NCBI GenBank assembly: GCA_937920235.1
Contig: CALGUK010000002.1
Coordinates: 32,916-96,915, forward strand
Direction: 5' to 3'
DNA: 64,000 nt
From: an uncultured Clostridia bacterium
GTDB lineage: Bacteria > Bacillota > Clostridia > Oscillospirales > Acutalibacteraceae
Made by a program: the position numbers and the translations under genes. A model generated the notes under the pieces. That model made no database searches. It had not been told where the DNA came from and worked only from the letters and a program-made list of their open reading frames with translations. Positions 29,114 to 37,215 of this stretch are shown here, piece after piece. The stretch's first letter is position 1. Each line of letters begins with the position of its first letter.

Positions 29114-29725
29114 ATGGCTGATATTTTTCCTACCAAAAGCAATCTTATGGCCACTCAGAAATCCCTTGAGCTTGCGTTACTGGGATACGAGCTTATGGAC
29201 AGAAAAAAGAATATTCTCGTCCGCGAAATGATGACGCTCGTTGACGACGCAAAAACAGTCCGCAAGGAGATAAACGAGTGTTATGAAGAAGCGTACAGAT
29301 ATCTGCGTCTTGCCAACACGACCTTAGGTGTATGCGGAAGTTTTTCGAGGACCGTTCCGATTGATGAAGGTCTTGAAATTGATTTTAAGAGCGTTATGGG
29401 TGTGGAAATTCCCATAATCTCAAACAATCCCACTCCCTCGGCGCCGTATTTCGGTCTTGCTTCCACCAACGGCTATCTTGATCGCGCATACATCTGCTTT
29501 AACAAAGCAAAGGAGAAAACGCTGAAGCTGGCAGAGATTGAATCGGGAGTTTACAGGCTTGCCGATGCAGTCAAGAAAACCCGTAAGCGTGCAAATGCGC
29601 TTAACAACATTATGATTCCGAGGTTCAGACAGACAATCAAATTCATCAGCGAATCCCTTGATGAAAAAGAGCGTGAGGATTTCACAAGGCTCAAGGTTAT
29701 CAAGGCGCGAAAAGAAAAAGAATAA
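29114..29725 (+). CDS. ntpD: V-type ATPase subunit D (central shaft)
   Basis: A 203-residue two-helix coiled coil: FPTKSNLMATQKSLELALLGYELMDRKK at the start and KTRKRANALNNIMIPRFRQTIKFI near the end. These are the conserved ends of the rotor shaft equivalent to F-ATPase gamma. It is the last gene of the operon, followed within ten bases by a strong terminator. GGAAGGAGTG precedes the ATG. Confidence 0.96.
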   Translation: MADIFPTKSNLMATQKSLELALLGYELMDRKKNILVREMMTLVDDAKTVRKEINECYEEAYRYLRLANTTLGVCGSFSRTVPIDEGLEIDFKSVMGVEIPIISNNPTPSAPYFGLASTNGYLDRAYICFNKAKEKTLKLAEIESGVYRLADAVKKTRKRANALNNIMIPRFRQTIKFISESLDEKEREDFTRLKVIKARKEKE

Positions 29726-29730
29726 AAAAA

Positions 29731-29767
29731 AATCCCCGGCACTTCAAGTTTCCGTCGGGGATTTTTT
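29731..29767. terminator. Bidirectional terminator between ntpD and nanA
   Basis: AATCCCCGGC pairs with GTCGGGGATT (one G.U) around a loop, with TTTTTT on the plus side and eight A just upstream that serve as the T-tract for the minus-strand sialate operon. Confidence 0.92.
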
Positions 29768-29778
29768 ATGTCTGAATA

Positions 29779-30705
29779 TTATTTAATCCAGGTATTTACG
29801 GCATTTTCAATAAGCTCAACTACCTTATCAACAATGACCTCGTCACCGTCCTGAAGATTGAGGAGCGGCTCTCTGACACCGCCGAGCTCAAGGCCTGCTC
29901 TCTTTTTGAGAGCCGCCTTTGCAGTAGCATACATATTGCCCTTGGTTGAGCACATTGTGTAAATTACTTCATTGATCTCATCCTGGAGCTTGCCTGCGTT
30001 TTCAAAATCGCCTGATCCGAGCATTTCGTTAAGCTTAACAAAAAGTTCCGGCATAACACCGTAAGTACCGCCGATACCACCGTCAGCACCGATAAGTCTG
30101 CCGCCTACAAACTGCTCATCGGGACCGTTAAACACAACGACTTCTCTGTTATTGAGCTTTGCCTGACGCTTGAACATCTGAATGTCCTGAATCGGCATTG
30201 ATGAGTTCTTGACACCGATTACCTTGGGGTTTTTAAGCATCTCGTCGAAAAGTGACATTGTAAGCGCAACTCCTGCAAGCTGAGGAATGTTATAGATAAC
30301 GTAATCCGTGTTGGGAGCAGCCGCTGAGATATCGTTCCAGTATTTTGCGATTGCCTTTTCAGGAAGTCTGAAGTAAATGGGCGGAATTGTTGCGATTGCA
30401 TCAACTCCCAAAGCTTCTGCGTGACGAGCAAGCTCACAGCTGTCCTTTGTATTGTTGCAGGCAACATGCGCGATAATTGTAAGTCTGCCGCGGTTTGCCT
30501 CCATAACAGCCTCAAGTGTCTTTTTTCTGTCCTCAACGCTGTGATAAATACATTCGCCTGATGAACCGCCTACATAAAGGCCCTTTACGCCCTTTTCAGC
30601 AAGGAAATTAACCAATGCTTTTGTACCCTCAACAGAAATATCACCGTTCTCATCATAGCAAGCATAAAACGCGGGGATTATACCCTTATATTTTTCAAGA
30701 CTCAT
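29779..30705 (-). CDS. nanA: N-acetylneuraminate lyase (DHDPS family)
   Basis: A 308-residue TIM-barrel aldolase. GGSSGE (46-51) binds the pyruvate carboxylate, Tyr138 sits in YNIPQLAG, and Lys166 in VIGVKNSS is the Schiff-base lysine. It would split N-acetylneuraminate into ManNAc and pyruvate. The family also includes dihydrodipicolinate synthase, but the neighbouring N-acylglucosamine epimerase, six bases upstream in the same operon, points to sialate use. No sialidase or sialate transporter is in the window. Confidence 0.85.
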   Translation of the reverse strand: MSLEKYKGIIPAFYACYDENGDISVEGTKALVNFLAEKGVKGLYVGGSSGECIYHSVEDRKKTLEAVMEANRGRLTIIAHVACNNTKDSCELARHAEALGVDAIATIPPIYFRLPEKAIAKYWNDISAAAPNTDYVIYNIPQLAGVALTMSLFDEMLKNPKVIGVKNSSMPIQDIQMFKRQAKLNNREVVVFNGPDEQFVGGRLIGADGGIGGTYGVMPELFVKLNEMLGSGDFENAGKLQDEINEVIYTMCSTKGNMYATAKAALKKRAGLELGGVREPLLNLQDGDEVIVDKVVELIENAVNTWIK

Positions 30706-30711
30706 TTCAAA

Positions 30712-31908
30712 TCAACCTCTTTCCTCAATTTCTTCAAGCATCTTGTCAAGCATAATAAGGCATCTCGGCACGTGGAACGGTCCCTTGAAGGTTGAACCGA
30801 TACAAGCGGGAAGTGTGGGATTACCGTCACGGCGAAGATATCCGTACCACTCACCGCAGGGTGCAGATGCAAACTTATCCTTTGCATAGTCAAGAATCTG
30901 ATTGAAAATATCAAAATATTTTTCATCTTTTGTATCTCTGTAAATCATAAGAGATGCAATAAGTGCTTCGTTATGAGGCCACCACAGCTTCATATCGTGT
31001 TCATAGGCCTCGGGCGGATTGCCGAGACAGTCAAAGAAGTAAAGAATTCCGCCGAACTCCTTGTCCCAGCCTTTTGCAAATGCCATATCAAATATTTCAA
31101 TTGCTTTTGCGTGGAGTTCCTTATCGCCCGTCTGATTTGCTCTTTCCATAAGGAACCAGCTGCACTCGATATCGTGACCGGGATTAACCACTCTGCCCTC
31201 TGTGATGTCAAGTCGCGGTGTTCCGTCGGGAGCAACCGATTCAAGAGTGCATCCGAGGTCTTTTTTAACGTGATACTTAAAGATGTCATTCACGCACTCG
31301 TCTGCACGCTTGTTGTAAAGTTCTGCATTTTCCGGGTCAACACGGAGAAGAACAGAGGTTACATTCAACAAAATCATCGGAATGCCCAATGCTCTGCCCG
31401 AGCGTGTTTCCGGCTCTGTTTTTGCACCGAGACCCGTCGGGTCGGGCATACCGTGGTTGAGATTCCAATACATATCATAAGCTCTTCTTGCTCGCTCAAG
31501 ATGTTCTTTTTCTCCTGTAATACCGTAATATTCAGCATTTGCTATGCAATAAAAAGCCTCGGAATAACAATATCTGCGCTGGCGGAGGGGCTTGCCGTCT
31601 TCAGTAACCGTAAAATAAAGTCTGCCCTCAGCGTTTTTGTTCACACAGTATTTCTCAAGGAAATCAATACAGCTTTTACTTGCCTCAAGCCACTCTTTTT
31701 TCACTCCGTATGCGTGGCAGAGATATGAGAAAATCCATCCGCAACGGCCCTGCATCCAGACGCTTTTATCGGTTGAGAAAACCTTACCGTCTTTATCAAT
31801 ACAGGTATAAACACCGCCGTGGACATCATCCATACCGTTGTCAAGCCAGAACTGAGCAACATCTTTAAGCTGTGCCTGAACCCAGCTTCTTGTTTCTTTT
31901 ATGTTCAT
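30712..31908 (-). CDS. N-acylglucosamine 2-epimerase (AGE family)
   Basis: A 398-residue (alpha/alpha)6-barrel enzyme. Segments WMQGRCGWIFSYL, RYCYSEAFYCIANAEYY, GHDIECSWFLMERA and WWPHNEALIASL hold the conserved histidines of the AGE fold. It likely interconverts ManNAc and GlcNAc, taking the NanA product toward GlcNAc without ManNAc kinase. I set the start at 31908 because GGGGTG lies six bases upstream; a longer frame from 31932 adds eight unlikely residues. It is the first gene of the two-gene operon with nanA. Confidence 0.88.
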   Translation of the reverse strand: MNIKETRSWVQAQLKDVAQFWLDNGMDDVHGGVYTCIDKDGKVFSTDKSVWMQGRCGWIFSYLCHAYGVKKEWLEASKSCIDFLEKYCVNKNAEGRLYFTVTEDGKPLRQRRYCYSEAFYCIANAEYYGITGEKEHLERARRAYDMYWNLNHGMPDPTGLGAKTEPETRSGRALGIPMILLNVTSVLLRVDPENAELYNKRADECVNDIFKYHVKKDLGCTLESVAPDGTPRLDITEGRVVNPGHDIECSWFLMERANQTGDKELHAKAIEIFDMAFAKGWDKEFGGILYFFDCLGNPPEAYEHDMKLWWPHNEALIASLMIYRDTKDEKYFDIFNQILDYAKDKFASAPCGEWYGYLRRDGNPTLPACIGSTFKGPFHVPRCLIMLDKMLEEIEERG

Positions 31909-31944
31909 TTTATTCACCCCGAAAGTAAACAATATTATAAAAAA

Positions 31945-31973
31945 ATTGTATCACACAAAACCTGCTTTGTAAA
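31945..31973 (-). promoter_or_regulatory. Promoter of the epimerase-nanA operon
   Basis: On the minus strand TTTACA (31973-31968), a 17-bp spacer and TACAAT (31950-31945), 36 bases before the start codon. Confidence 0.75.
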
Positions 31974-32004
31974 GTAAAACCAACGGAAAAAAGCACATAA
32001 ACGC

Positions 32005-32040
32005 AAAAAAATCCGAGGCGGAGAGCACGCTCCGTCCCGG
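32005..32040 (-). terminator. Terminator after the anchored hypothetical gene
   Basis: An 11-bp GC-rich stem (CCGGGACGGAG with CTCCGCCTCGG, one mismatch and one G.U) with a six-base loop, followed on the minus strand by ATTTTTTT. Confidence 0.8.
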
Positions 32041-32046
32041 AAAATA

Positions 32047-33009
32047 TCAATAGGTTATTGAGAAATCCTTTACGAATGTAAATTCAACATTTGCATTGTG
32101 TGTTCCGAACATGTTGACCGTGATATTAAGTGTCAGTGGAGTTGAATAGATAACGTGAGTCATTTTACCCGTTGACTTATTGATAGTTGCCGTTACCTCA
32201 CAGTTGTAGTAATTTGTAGAAAAATCCTTGACAAACGGCGGAGCCTTCTCGGCAACCTCAACAGCCTCTATAACATCGCAGACGGAAGCTACGCCCTTTC
32301 CGGCGGTGGGATTTTTCTCATCCTTGAGCTTGAAATAAATTTCATAGTTTTCGCCCTTATCGGTACGAGTTGCCTTAAGAACATCTGCGGCGGTAAGACG
32401 GCTTACATAATCCTGATTTGGAACCAGGAAGTTTTCTCTTATCTCTTCCTTTGTATCATACACAATCGGCTCGGTATCATCCTTCATTGCCGTTTTCAGC
32501 AAATCCTCTGCCATTGACTGAAGAATGTCGGGAACAACAAGCTTTCCGACAATTCTCTTCTCATAATTCTTCACAACCTTGGTTGCCTCAGTCTTTACTC
32601 TGTTTGCGCTCTCATTGAAATACGCAACGATTTCTGCTGTTTCGGGAGCATTTTCTCCTTTTGATGCATCGCCGTCAGATAAATCGGTATCACCCTCAAC
32701 AACGTCGCTATCACCTTCGGGAGACTCGGCACCGCCGAACCCGGAAACAGAGCTGTCGCCCGGAGTTGACGGAGTTTGCTGAATGCCGTCGGAATTCTCC
32801 GCGGGCTGCTGTATCTGAGCCGAAGCGCCTGCAGACGCTGTCAGCTTACCGGAATAGGTATATGCCGTTGCAACCATACCGAATGTGATTACGACCGCCA
32901 GCAAAATTGCAAGTGCAGACATAAACGATGAAGCAAACGCCTTTTGTTTAATCTCTTTTTTCTCCTGCAGTTCCTTATATTGAGCAGGGGTAAGTTCTTT
33001 TTTTGCCAT
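32047..33009 (-). CDS. Membrane-anchored extracellular protein of unknown function
   Basis: A 320-residue protein beginning MAKKELTPAQYKELQEKKEI. A cytoplasmic charged segment is followed by one membrane helix (about 30-50), an acidic Ser/Gly/Asp-rich linker (about 65-125) that is probably disordered, and a C-terminal domain of about 190 residues with FMN-binding-like alternation of strands but no motif I can name. The ATG at 33009 has GAGGT upstream; the longer frame from 33075 reaches through the promoter and is rejected. It is monocistronic, with its own promoter and terminator. Function unknown. Confidence 0.8.
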   Translation of the reverse strand: MAKKELTPAQYKELQEKKEIKQKAFASSFMSALAILLAVVITFGMVATAYTYSGKLTASAGASAQIQQPAENSDGIQQTPSTPGDSSVSGFGGAESPEGDSDVVEGDTDLSDGDASKGENAPETAEIVAYFNESANRVKTEATKVVKNYEKRIVGKLVVPDILQSMAEDLLKTAMKDDTEPIVYDTKEEIRENFLVPNQDYVSRLTAADVLKATRTDKGENYEIYFKLKDEKNPTAGKGVASVCDVIEAVEVAEKAPPFVKDFSTNYYNCEVTATINKSTGKMTHVIYSTPLTLNITVNMFGTHNANVEFTFVKDFSITY

Positions 33010-33046
33010 GTCCGTACCTCTTTTCATCAGATTAACCCTCAGCGAT

Positions 33047-33075
33047 ATTGTATCATAAGTCCGACGACTTGGCAA
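33047..33075 (-). promoter_or_regulatory. Promoter of the anchored hypothetical gene
   Basis: On the minus strand TTGCCA (33075-33070), a 17-bp spacer and TACAAT (33052-33047), 37 bases before the ATG at 33009. Confidence 0.7.
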
Positions 33076-33093
33076 TTATACATAATAGACAAC

Positions 33094-33128
33094 AAAAAAC
33101 GGAGAAGCTTGTTCATTTCTTCTCCGTT
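33094..33128 (-). terminator. Terminator after the DUF2804 gene
   Basis: On the minus strand AACGGAGAAG pairs with CTTCTCCGTT, followed by TTTTG, eight bases beyond the stop. Confidence 0.88.
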
Positions 33129-33135
33129 AAAGATT

Positions 33136-34230
33136 TTACCATCTGTTTTCTACATACTCACAGAAAGCATACATATCCTTGATCTCAAGCTTTGTACCGT
33201 CGTCAAGAGTAACGTCACCGTTCCAGAGTCCGTGAACCTGATGTGAGTGCATTCTGCCGATTTTAAGGTCAAGGTCAGAATGATAATCGAATGTGGGCGT
33301 CATTGTGAGATTGAATCTGCCGTCCTCGGAGATAATCTTCCAAGGCTCCATATATTTATCGTCCTTCGGGAAGGTCTCAACATCAACCGCACCGAATTTG
33401 TGTGCCTTACCGTCATAGAAAATGCAGGTTTCGGTTGCATTACTCTCATTACCTATTGCCCAGGTAATTTCAAAGCCGAAGGTATGCTTTTCACCCTTTT
33501 CGTCATAGAGATATGTAGAACCGTTACCCCAATACCAGACCATCTCATGAATTGTATTTACTCTGCCCCAGTCAAGACAGGCAAATGAATTTTCCTTAGA
33601 GAAGCTGTAAATATCGTTGCCGATTCTCATAGTACCCTCACAAGGCATACAGTTCTGCTTTGTTGTCATAAAGTATCTTGTGGGATCCTCGTCAAAAGGA
33701 AGAACGGTAGTTATATTTTCAAGGTCGGGAGCAATATCCATTTTGAAATTGCACTCCACCATACCTCTGTCCTTTGTGGGACATCTGAACCAAAGTGTTC
33801 TCTCGGTCTCTTTTGTGTCAAAATCGAAATCTGCCTTTCCGACTTTATCTCTGTAACGGTTGGGAGCGTCACCCTTTGCAGGCGGAACGTGTTTTTCGCC
33901 GCCTAAAAAGAACTGTGAGCAGTCGATAATCTGTTTTCCGTTCACCAAATCAATAAGCTTTGCGGAGACATAACCGCCGATTTTGATATTTGCAAAGCTG
34001 AGCTGAACCATATATTTACCGTCTGAAACCTGATAGAAGTCCCATTCCTTACGGCTCATGATACCCGACTTTACAAGAGTTCTGTCATACTCGAAAACAT
34101 TATGTCTTGCCCAACCCTTTGCATTAAGAGTACCGTCGGGGTTAAGAAGCGGTGTGCTCTCGGTATATTCTGTCTGTTTCGATTTTTCCTTCCAATCCCA
34201 GAAGGGAACATAGGTTCTTTCCAAATTCAT
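33136..34230 (-). CDS. DUF2804 family protein
   Basis: A 364-residue soluble protein matching DUF2804. An N-terminal segment TESTPLLNPDGTLNAKGWARH (written here only in part) is followed by a beta-rich body with NSFACLDWGRVNTIHEMVWYWGNGS and a C-terminal HSHQVHGLWNGDVTLDDG. The C-terminal conserved histidines and aspartates resemble a lipocalin-like or carotenoid-hydratase-like fold, which is only a suggestion. There is no signal peptide. It has its own promoter and terminator. Biochemical role unknown. Confidence 0.85.
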   Translation of the reverse strand: MNLERTYVPFWDWKEKSKQTEYTESTPLLNPDGTLNAKGWARHNVFEYDRTLVKSGIMSRKEWDFYQVSDGKYMVQLSFANIKIGGYVSAKLIDLVNGKQIIDCSQFFLGGEKHVPPAKGDAPNRYRDKVGKADFDFDTKETERTLWFRCPTKDRGMVECNFKMDIAPDLENITTVLPFDEDPTRYFMTTKQNCMPCEGTMRIGNDIYSFSKENSFACLDWGRVNTIHEMVWYWGNGSTYLYDEKGEKHTFGFEITWAIGNESNATETCIFYDGKAHKFGAVDVETFPKDDKYMEPWKIISEDGRFNLTMTPTFDYHSDLDLKIGRMHSHQVHGLWNGDVTLDDGTKLEIKDMYAFCEYVENRW

Positions 34231-34260
34231 CTCTCCTAAAAATTTTTTCCCAATGAAAAT

Positions 34261-34289
34261 ATTATACTCATTTGTTTTTCCATTTGCAA
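34261..34289 (-). promoter_or_regulatory. Promoter of the DUF2804 gene
   Basis: On the minus strand TTGCAA (34289-34284), a 17-bp spacer and TATAAT (34266-34261), 30 bases before the ATG. Confidence 0.75.
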
Positions 34290-34307
34290 TAATTTATGTG
34301 AAAAAAA

Positions 34308-34634
34308 TCACAATATTTCTTCCAATTTATTAAGAAAAGCCTTTTCGCCAAACGTATTCATCTTAAAAAACATTGCCTGACTGCCTCCCGTAGCGATTGC
34401 CGAAAGATAAATCGGCTCGTTTCCGTTCTGAAAAAGCGTTACGCTTAGGCTGACACGGTTTCCGCCCATACTGCTGAACCGCTCAAAGACACGCACACTG
34501 CAACGGGCTGTTTCTCCGCGGAAATCGCTTTTTTCCTCCAATGAGGCAGAAGCACTTCCGTTCAGTATTCCACGCTCAACAGTTGCAATAATCTCATCAA
34601 AATTTCCCGACAATTTCTTTTCAAACTTTGCCAC
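34308..34634 (-). CDS. Small conserved protein, DUF6054-like
   Basis: A 108-residue soluble protein, start GTG at 34634 with AAGGAGG seven bases upstream. Its pattern GILNGSASASLEEKSDF then CSVRVFERFSSMGGNRVSLSVTL and ATGGSQAMFFKMNTFGE is a recognisable conserved clostridial family that I recall as DUF6054; the label was not checked. No function is known. It is the last gene of the polymerase-YolD-lipoprotein operon, 12 bases after the lipoprotein. Confidence 0.75.
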   Translation of the reverse strand: MAKFEKKLSGNFDEIIATVERGILNGSASASLEEKSDFRGETARCSVRVFERFSSMGGNRVSLSVTLFQNGNEPIYLSAIATGGSQAMFFKMNTFGEKAFLNKLEEIL

Positions 34635-34646
34635 AGTTTTTCCTCC

Positions 34647-35084
34647 TTATTCCGCAATATCAGCATAAAAATACAGGTCGTAATCTCCCAGTGCCATAAC
34701 CAATGTGGGCACACGGCTGTTATCGGCATATTCGGTTTCCGAAACATTGACATACCCTTCCGTTCCCTTAAATATCACCTTGTAATCATTCGTAACCTCG
34801 GTCACATACATATCCTCATAAGCACCGTTATGGGTCTCGTTGTTGGTTTTATCGATTATGGCAATCTCTCCGTCGTCAGCCTTAAGCACCACATCGACCA
34901 CCTCGGCATCAGGATATGCGGCAGCCTCTTCTCCGACCGCGACAACGGTGCCGCTATTCTCTGTCCTGAGTGCCGTTCTGAGCTTCCACTCGTAATCCTC
35001 AATTTCATATCCGTTTTTGCCGCAGGCTGCAAATGCCGTCAGCATCACTGCCAAAAGACAGACAACTCCGACAATTTTCTTCAT
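34647..35084 (-). CDS. Small lipoprotein of unknown function
   Basis: A 145-residue protein with a lipoprotein signal, MKKIVGVVCLLAVMLTAFAAC (lipobox Cys21), and an acidic C-terminal domain of about 120 residues. This domain includes repeated YEDMYVTEV and YKVIFKGTEGYVNVSE strands, probably a small beta domain on the cell surface. I do not recognise a family. It lies 23 bases after the YolD gene with a GAGGTG site, so it is cotranscribed with the polymerase module although a link in function is not obvious. Confidence 0.78.
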   Translation of the reverse strand: MKKIVGVVCLLAVMLTAFAACGKNGYEIEDYEWKLRTALRTENSGTVVAVGEEAAAYPDAEVVDVVLKADDGEIAIIDKTNNETHNGAYEDMYVTEVTNDYKVIFKGTEGYVNVSETEYADNSRVPTLVMALGDYDLYFYADIAE

Positions 35085-35107
35085 AAAATCACCTCTTCAG
35101 AATAAAA

Positions 35108-35539
35108 TCATTCACCGTCATAGATATCTGTGTACCCCGGGAAACACTCTCCCTTTATATCTATTATATCATCAACCGAAATCTCCGTCATATCGGCAAA
35201 TTTCAGCGTTCTTGTGACATAATCGTATCTTCTGACCTCACCGACAAGCTCCTCATATCTGCCGCCCGACTTATACGAGTCCTTCACAAACCTCATAACC
35301 GTAATTTCGGGATGTGAGGCTATATGATTGAGCAGATAGTTCATTTTATCGTTGAGAATCATTTTTGTCTCATCATCAAGTTCAATTTTTTTATCGGTAA
35401 GTCTTGCCGTCTCCCTTATGGCTTCGTCGTGTCCCGTGAGAGCCGCAAACGGCGAAAACTGTGCCGCTCTTGCTTCTCTTGACATTCTCTGCCGTTTTGA
35501 CGACGTGAAATGGGGCAAATCTATAATATCCTCGTACAT
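35108..35539 (-). CDS. YolD-like family protein
   Basis: A 143-residue protein. The N-terminal MSREARAAQFSPFAALTGHDEAI and KIELDDETKMILNDKMNYLL segments, and the C-terminal VRRYDYVTRTLKFADMTEISVDDIIDI, match YolD-like proteins, which are usually encoded next to Y-family polymerases and have a WYL/Sm-like small beta fold. It is 11 bases downstream of the polymerase gene. It probably modulates lesion bypass, but its mechanism is not established. Confidence 0.85.
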   Translation of the reverse strand: MYEDIIDLPHFTSSKRQRMSREARAAQFSPFAALTGHDEAIRETARLTDKKIELDDETKMILNDKMNYLLNHIASHPEITVMRFVKDSYKSGGRYEELVGEVRRYDYVTRTLKFADMTEISVDDIIDIKGECFPGYTDIYDGE

Positions 35540-35550
35540 TTTTTCACTTC

Positions 35551-37053
35551 CTATGCCTTGTGTCCGCCTATCTGACTGTTTCTGTCCTTGGCGGTTGCGC
35601 CCTCTTCAAGATTCATACCCTTAAGAATTGCATTTTTTCCGAACTTCTTCTTGATTTCCAGAACTGCCTCCTGCATTTTCTTTTCCTTCTGAAGCAGTTT
35701 TTCCTCTGCTCTGCGCTGTTTTTCCTGCTCCTCATAATCCGTGAAAAAGTCGAGCTGCTCAGGGACGGGCTCTTCCTCATCCGACTCACGCTCAAGCTTA
35801 CAGGCGGCAATTGTAATACGACGCACCAGCAAATCTTCGTTTATTATTTTATCATACAGCTTCATCACGGCATCAACAATAATCTTGCCCGAGGAGGTCT
35901 TTTTGGGAATATTTATTGTACCGTGTGCGTATTTCGGCACTTTTCTGCCGTAATGATCCGTAATTATTTCACCCGTGTAGCTTTCACTTATTGTTTTATC
36001 TGTAAGATTTTCGATGTCATAGCCTACGGTAAGCACCATCTGATCGGTGACAAGCTTTTTTTCCACCAGCTCGAGTACGAGAAGTTCTGTCATCTCTCTT
36101 GTTATGAGCTTAGCCTTATGAAACGGGTAAGGTGACTGAAGCACCTGTCCGGAGCTGAGCGAATTGGTTGACGGCTTATATGCCTTGACATCAGCTATCG
36201 TACACGGTTCCCAGCCCCAAGCGTGATCTATGAGCAGTTCCGCATTGACACCGAAAAGGCGATAGAGCAAATCCTCATCAACCAATGAGCAACGCGCCAC
36301 ATCTCCCATGGTAAACAGCCCGTATCTGCCGAGTTTTTCGGCATATCCCCGTCCGACTCTCCAGAAATCCGTCAGAGGCCGGTGGGACCACAGTTTTTCA
36401 CGGTAAGAGCGTTCGTCGAGCTCAGCTATACGAACACCGTCGCTGTCCGCAGGAATATGCTTTGCCTCAATATCCATAGCTACCTTTGCGAGATACATGT
36501 TGGTGCCTATCCCTGCCGTAGCGGTTATTCCCGTGGTTCTGAGCACATCCTGTATCAACATTCGGGCAAAATCGTGAGGAGTCTTCTTATATGTGTCAAG
36601 ATAGTGAGTTATATCAATAAAAACCTCGTCAACGGAATAGACATGGATATCCTCAGGAGCAACATATTTAAGATACACATTATATATCCGCGTGCTGTAC
36701 TCCATATAATATGCCATTCTCGGAGGTGCAACGATATAATCGAGCTCGAGAGATTTATCCGCGGCAAGCTGGGTGCTGTCACAGGATTTTGCTCGGAATT
36801 TTCTGCCGGGTGCAAGACGGCATCTCTGTGCGTTTATCTCGCGCACCTTCTGTACCACCTCAAACAGCCTTGCTCTGCCGGGAATACCGTAAGCCTTGAG
36901 AGACGGAGTTACCGCAAGACAAATCGTTTTTTCCGTGCGGGATTTATCGGCTACAACGAGATTTGCAGTGAGAGGATTTATGCCTCTTTCCACACATTCC
37001 ACTGAGGCATAAAAGGATTTTAAATCAATACAGAGATATTTTCGCTCCGTCAA
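35551..37053 (-). CDS. Y-family DNA polymerase (UvrX/UmuC-like)
   Basis: A 500-residue error-prone polymerase. CIDLKSFYASVECVERG near residues 8-24 supplies the first catalytic aspartate and the steric tyrosine. YSVDEVFIDIT (about residue 135) supplies the Asp-Glu pair. GIGTNMYLAKVAMD follows, then a little-finger domain with SSGQVLQSPYPFHKAKLI, and a charged C-terminal tail. It should copy across damaged DNA. The start is TTG at 37053 behind AAAGGAG. I looked for a clostridial SOS box in 37054-37200 and found none convincing. It heads an operon with YolD, a lipoprotein and DUF6054. Confidence 0.93.
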   Translation of the reverse strand: MTERKYLCIDLKSFYASVECVERGINPLTANLVVADKSRTEKTICLAVTPSLKAYGIPGRARLFEVVQKVREINAQRCRLAPGRKFRAKSCDSTQLAADKSLELDYIVAPPRMAYYMEYSTRIYNVYLKYVAPEDIHVYSVDEVFIDITHYLDTYKKTPHDFARMLIQDVLRTTGITATAGIGTNMYLAKVAMDIEAKHIPADSDGVRIAELDERSYREKLWSHRPLTDFWRVGRGYAEKLGRYGLFTMGDVARCSLVDEDLLYRLFGVNAELLIDHAWGWEPCTIADVKAYKPSTNSLSSGQVLQSPYPFHKAKLITREMTELLVLELVEKKLVTDQMVLTVGYDIENLTDKTISESYTGEIITDHYGRKVPKYAHGTINIPKKTSSGKIIVDAVMKLYDKIINEDLLVRRITIAACKLERESDEEEPVPEQLDFFTDYEEQEKQRRAEEKLLQKEKKMQEAVLEIKKKFGKNAILKGMNLEEGATAKDRNSQIGGHKA

Positions 37054-37153
37054 ATATGCCTCACTCCTTTTACCTTTTTATATTATGATATAATATTCCG
37101 CAAACAAATTCAATTATTTTTCACCTTTTATACTACAATCTTTAAAAATAATA

Positions 37154-37182
37154 TTTACAATTTATTAAAAATAACATATAAT
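37154..37182 (+). promoter_or_regulatory. Promoter of the APC permease gene
   Basis: TTTACA (37154-37159), a 17-bp spacer and TATAAT (37177-37182), about 34 bases before the chosen ATG. Confidence 0.7.
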
Positions 37183-37215
37183 TATGATATTAAAAGTGAA
37201 AGGATGGGTTTTGAA

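Noticed and set aside
30973..31728. 251-codon open frame on the plus strand
   Set aside because: Antisense shadow of the N-acylglucosamine epimerase gene, cysteine-rich and without recognisable domains.
37054..37200. SOS (LexA) box upstream of the Y-family polymerase
   Set aside because: GAATTTGTTTGC is the closest match and deviates from GAAC-N4-GTTC at several key positions.
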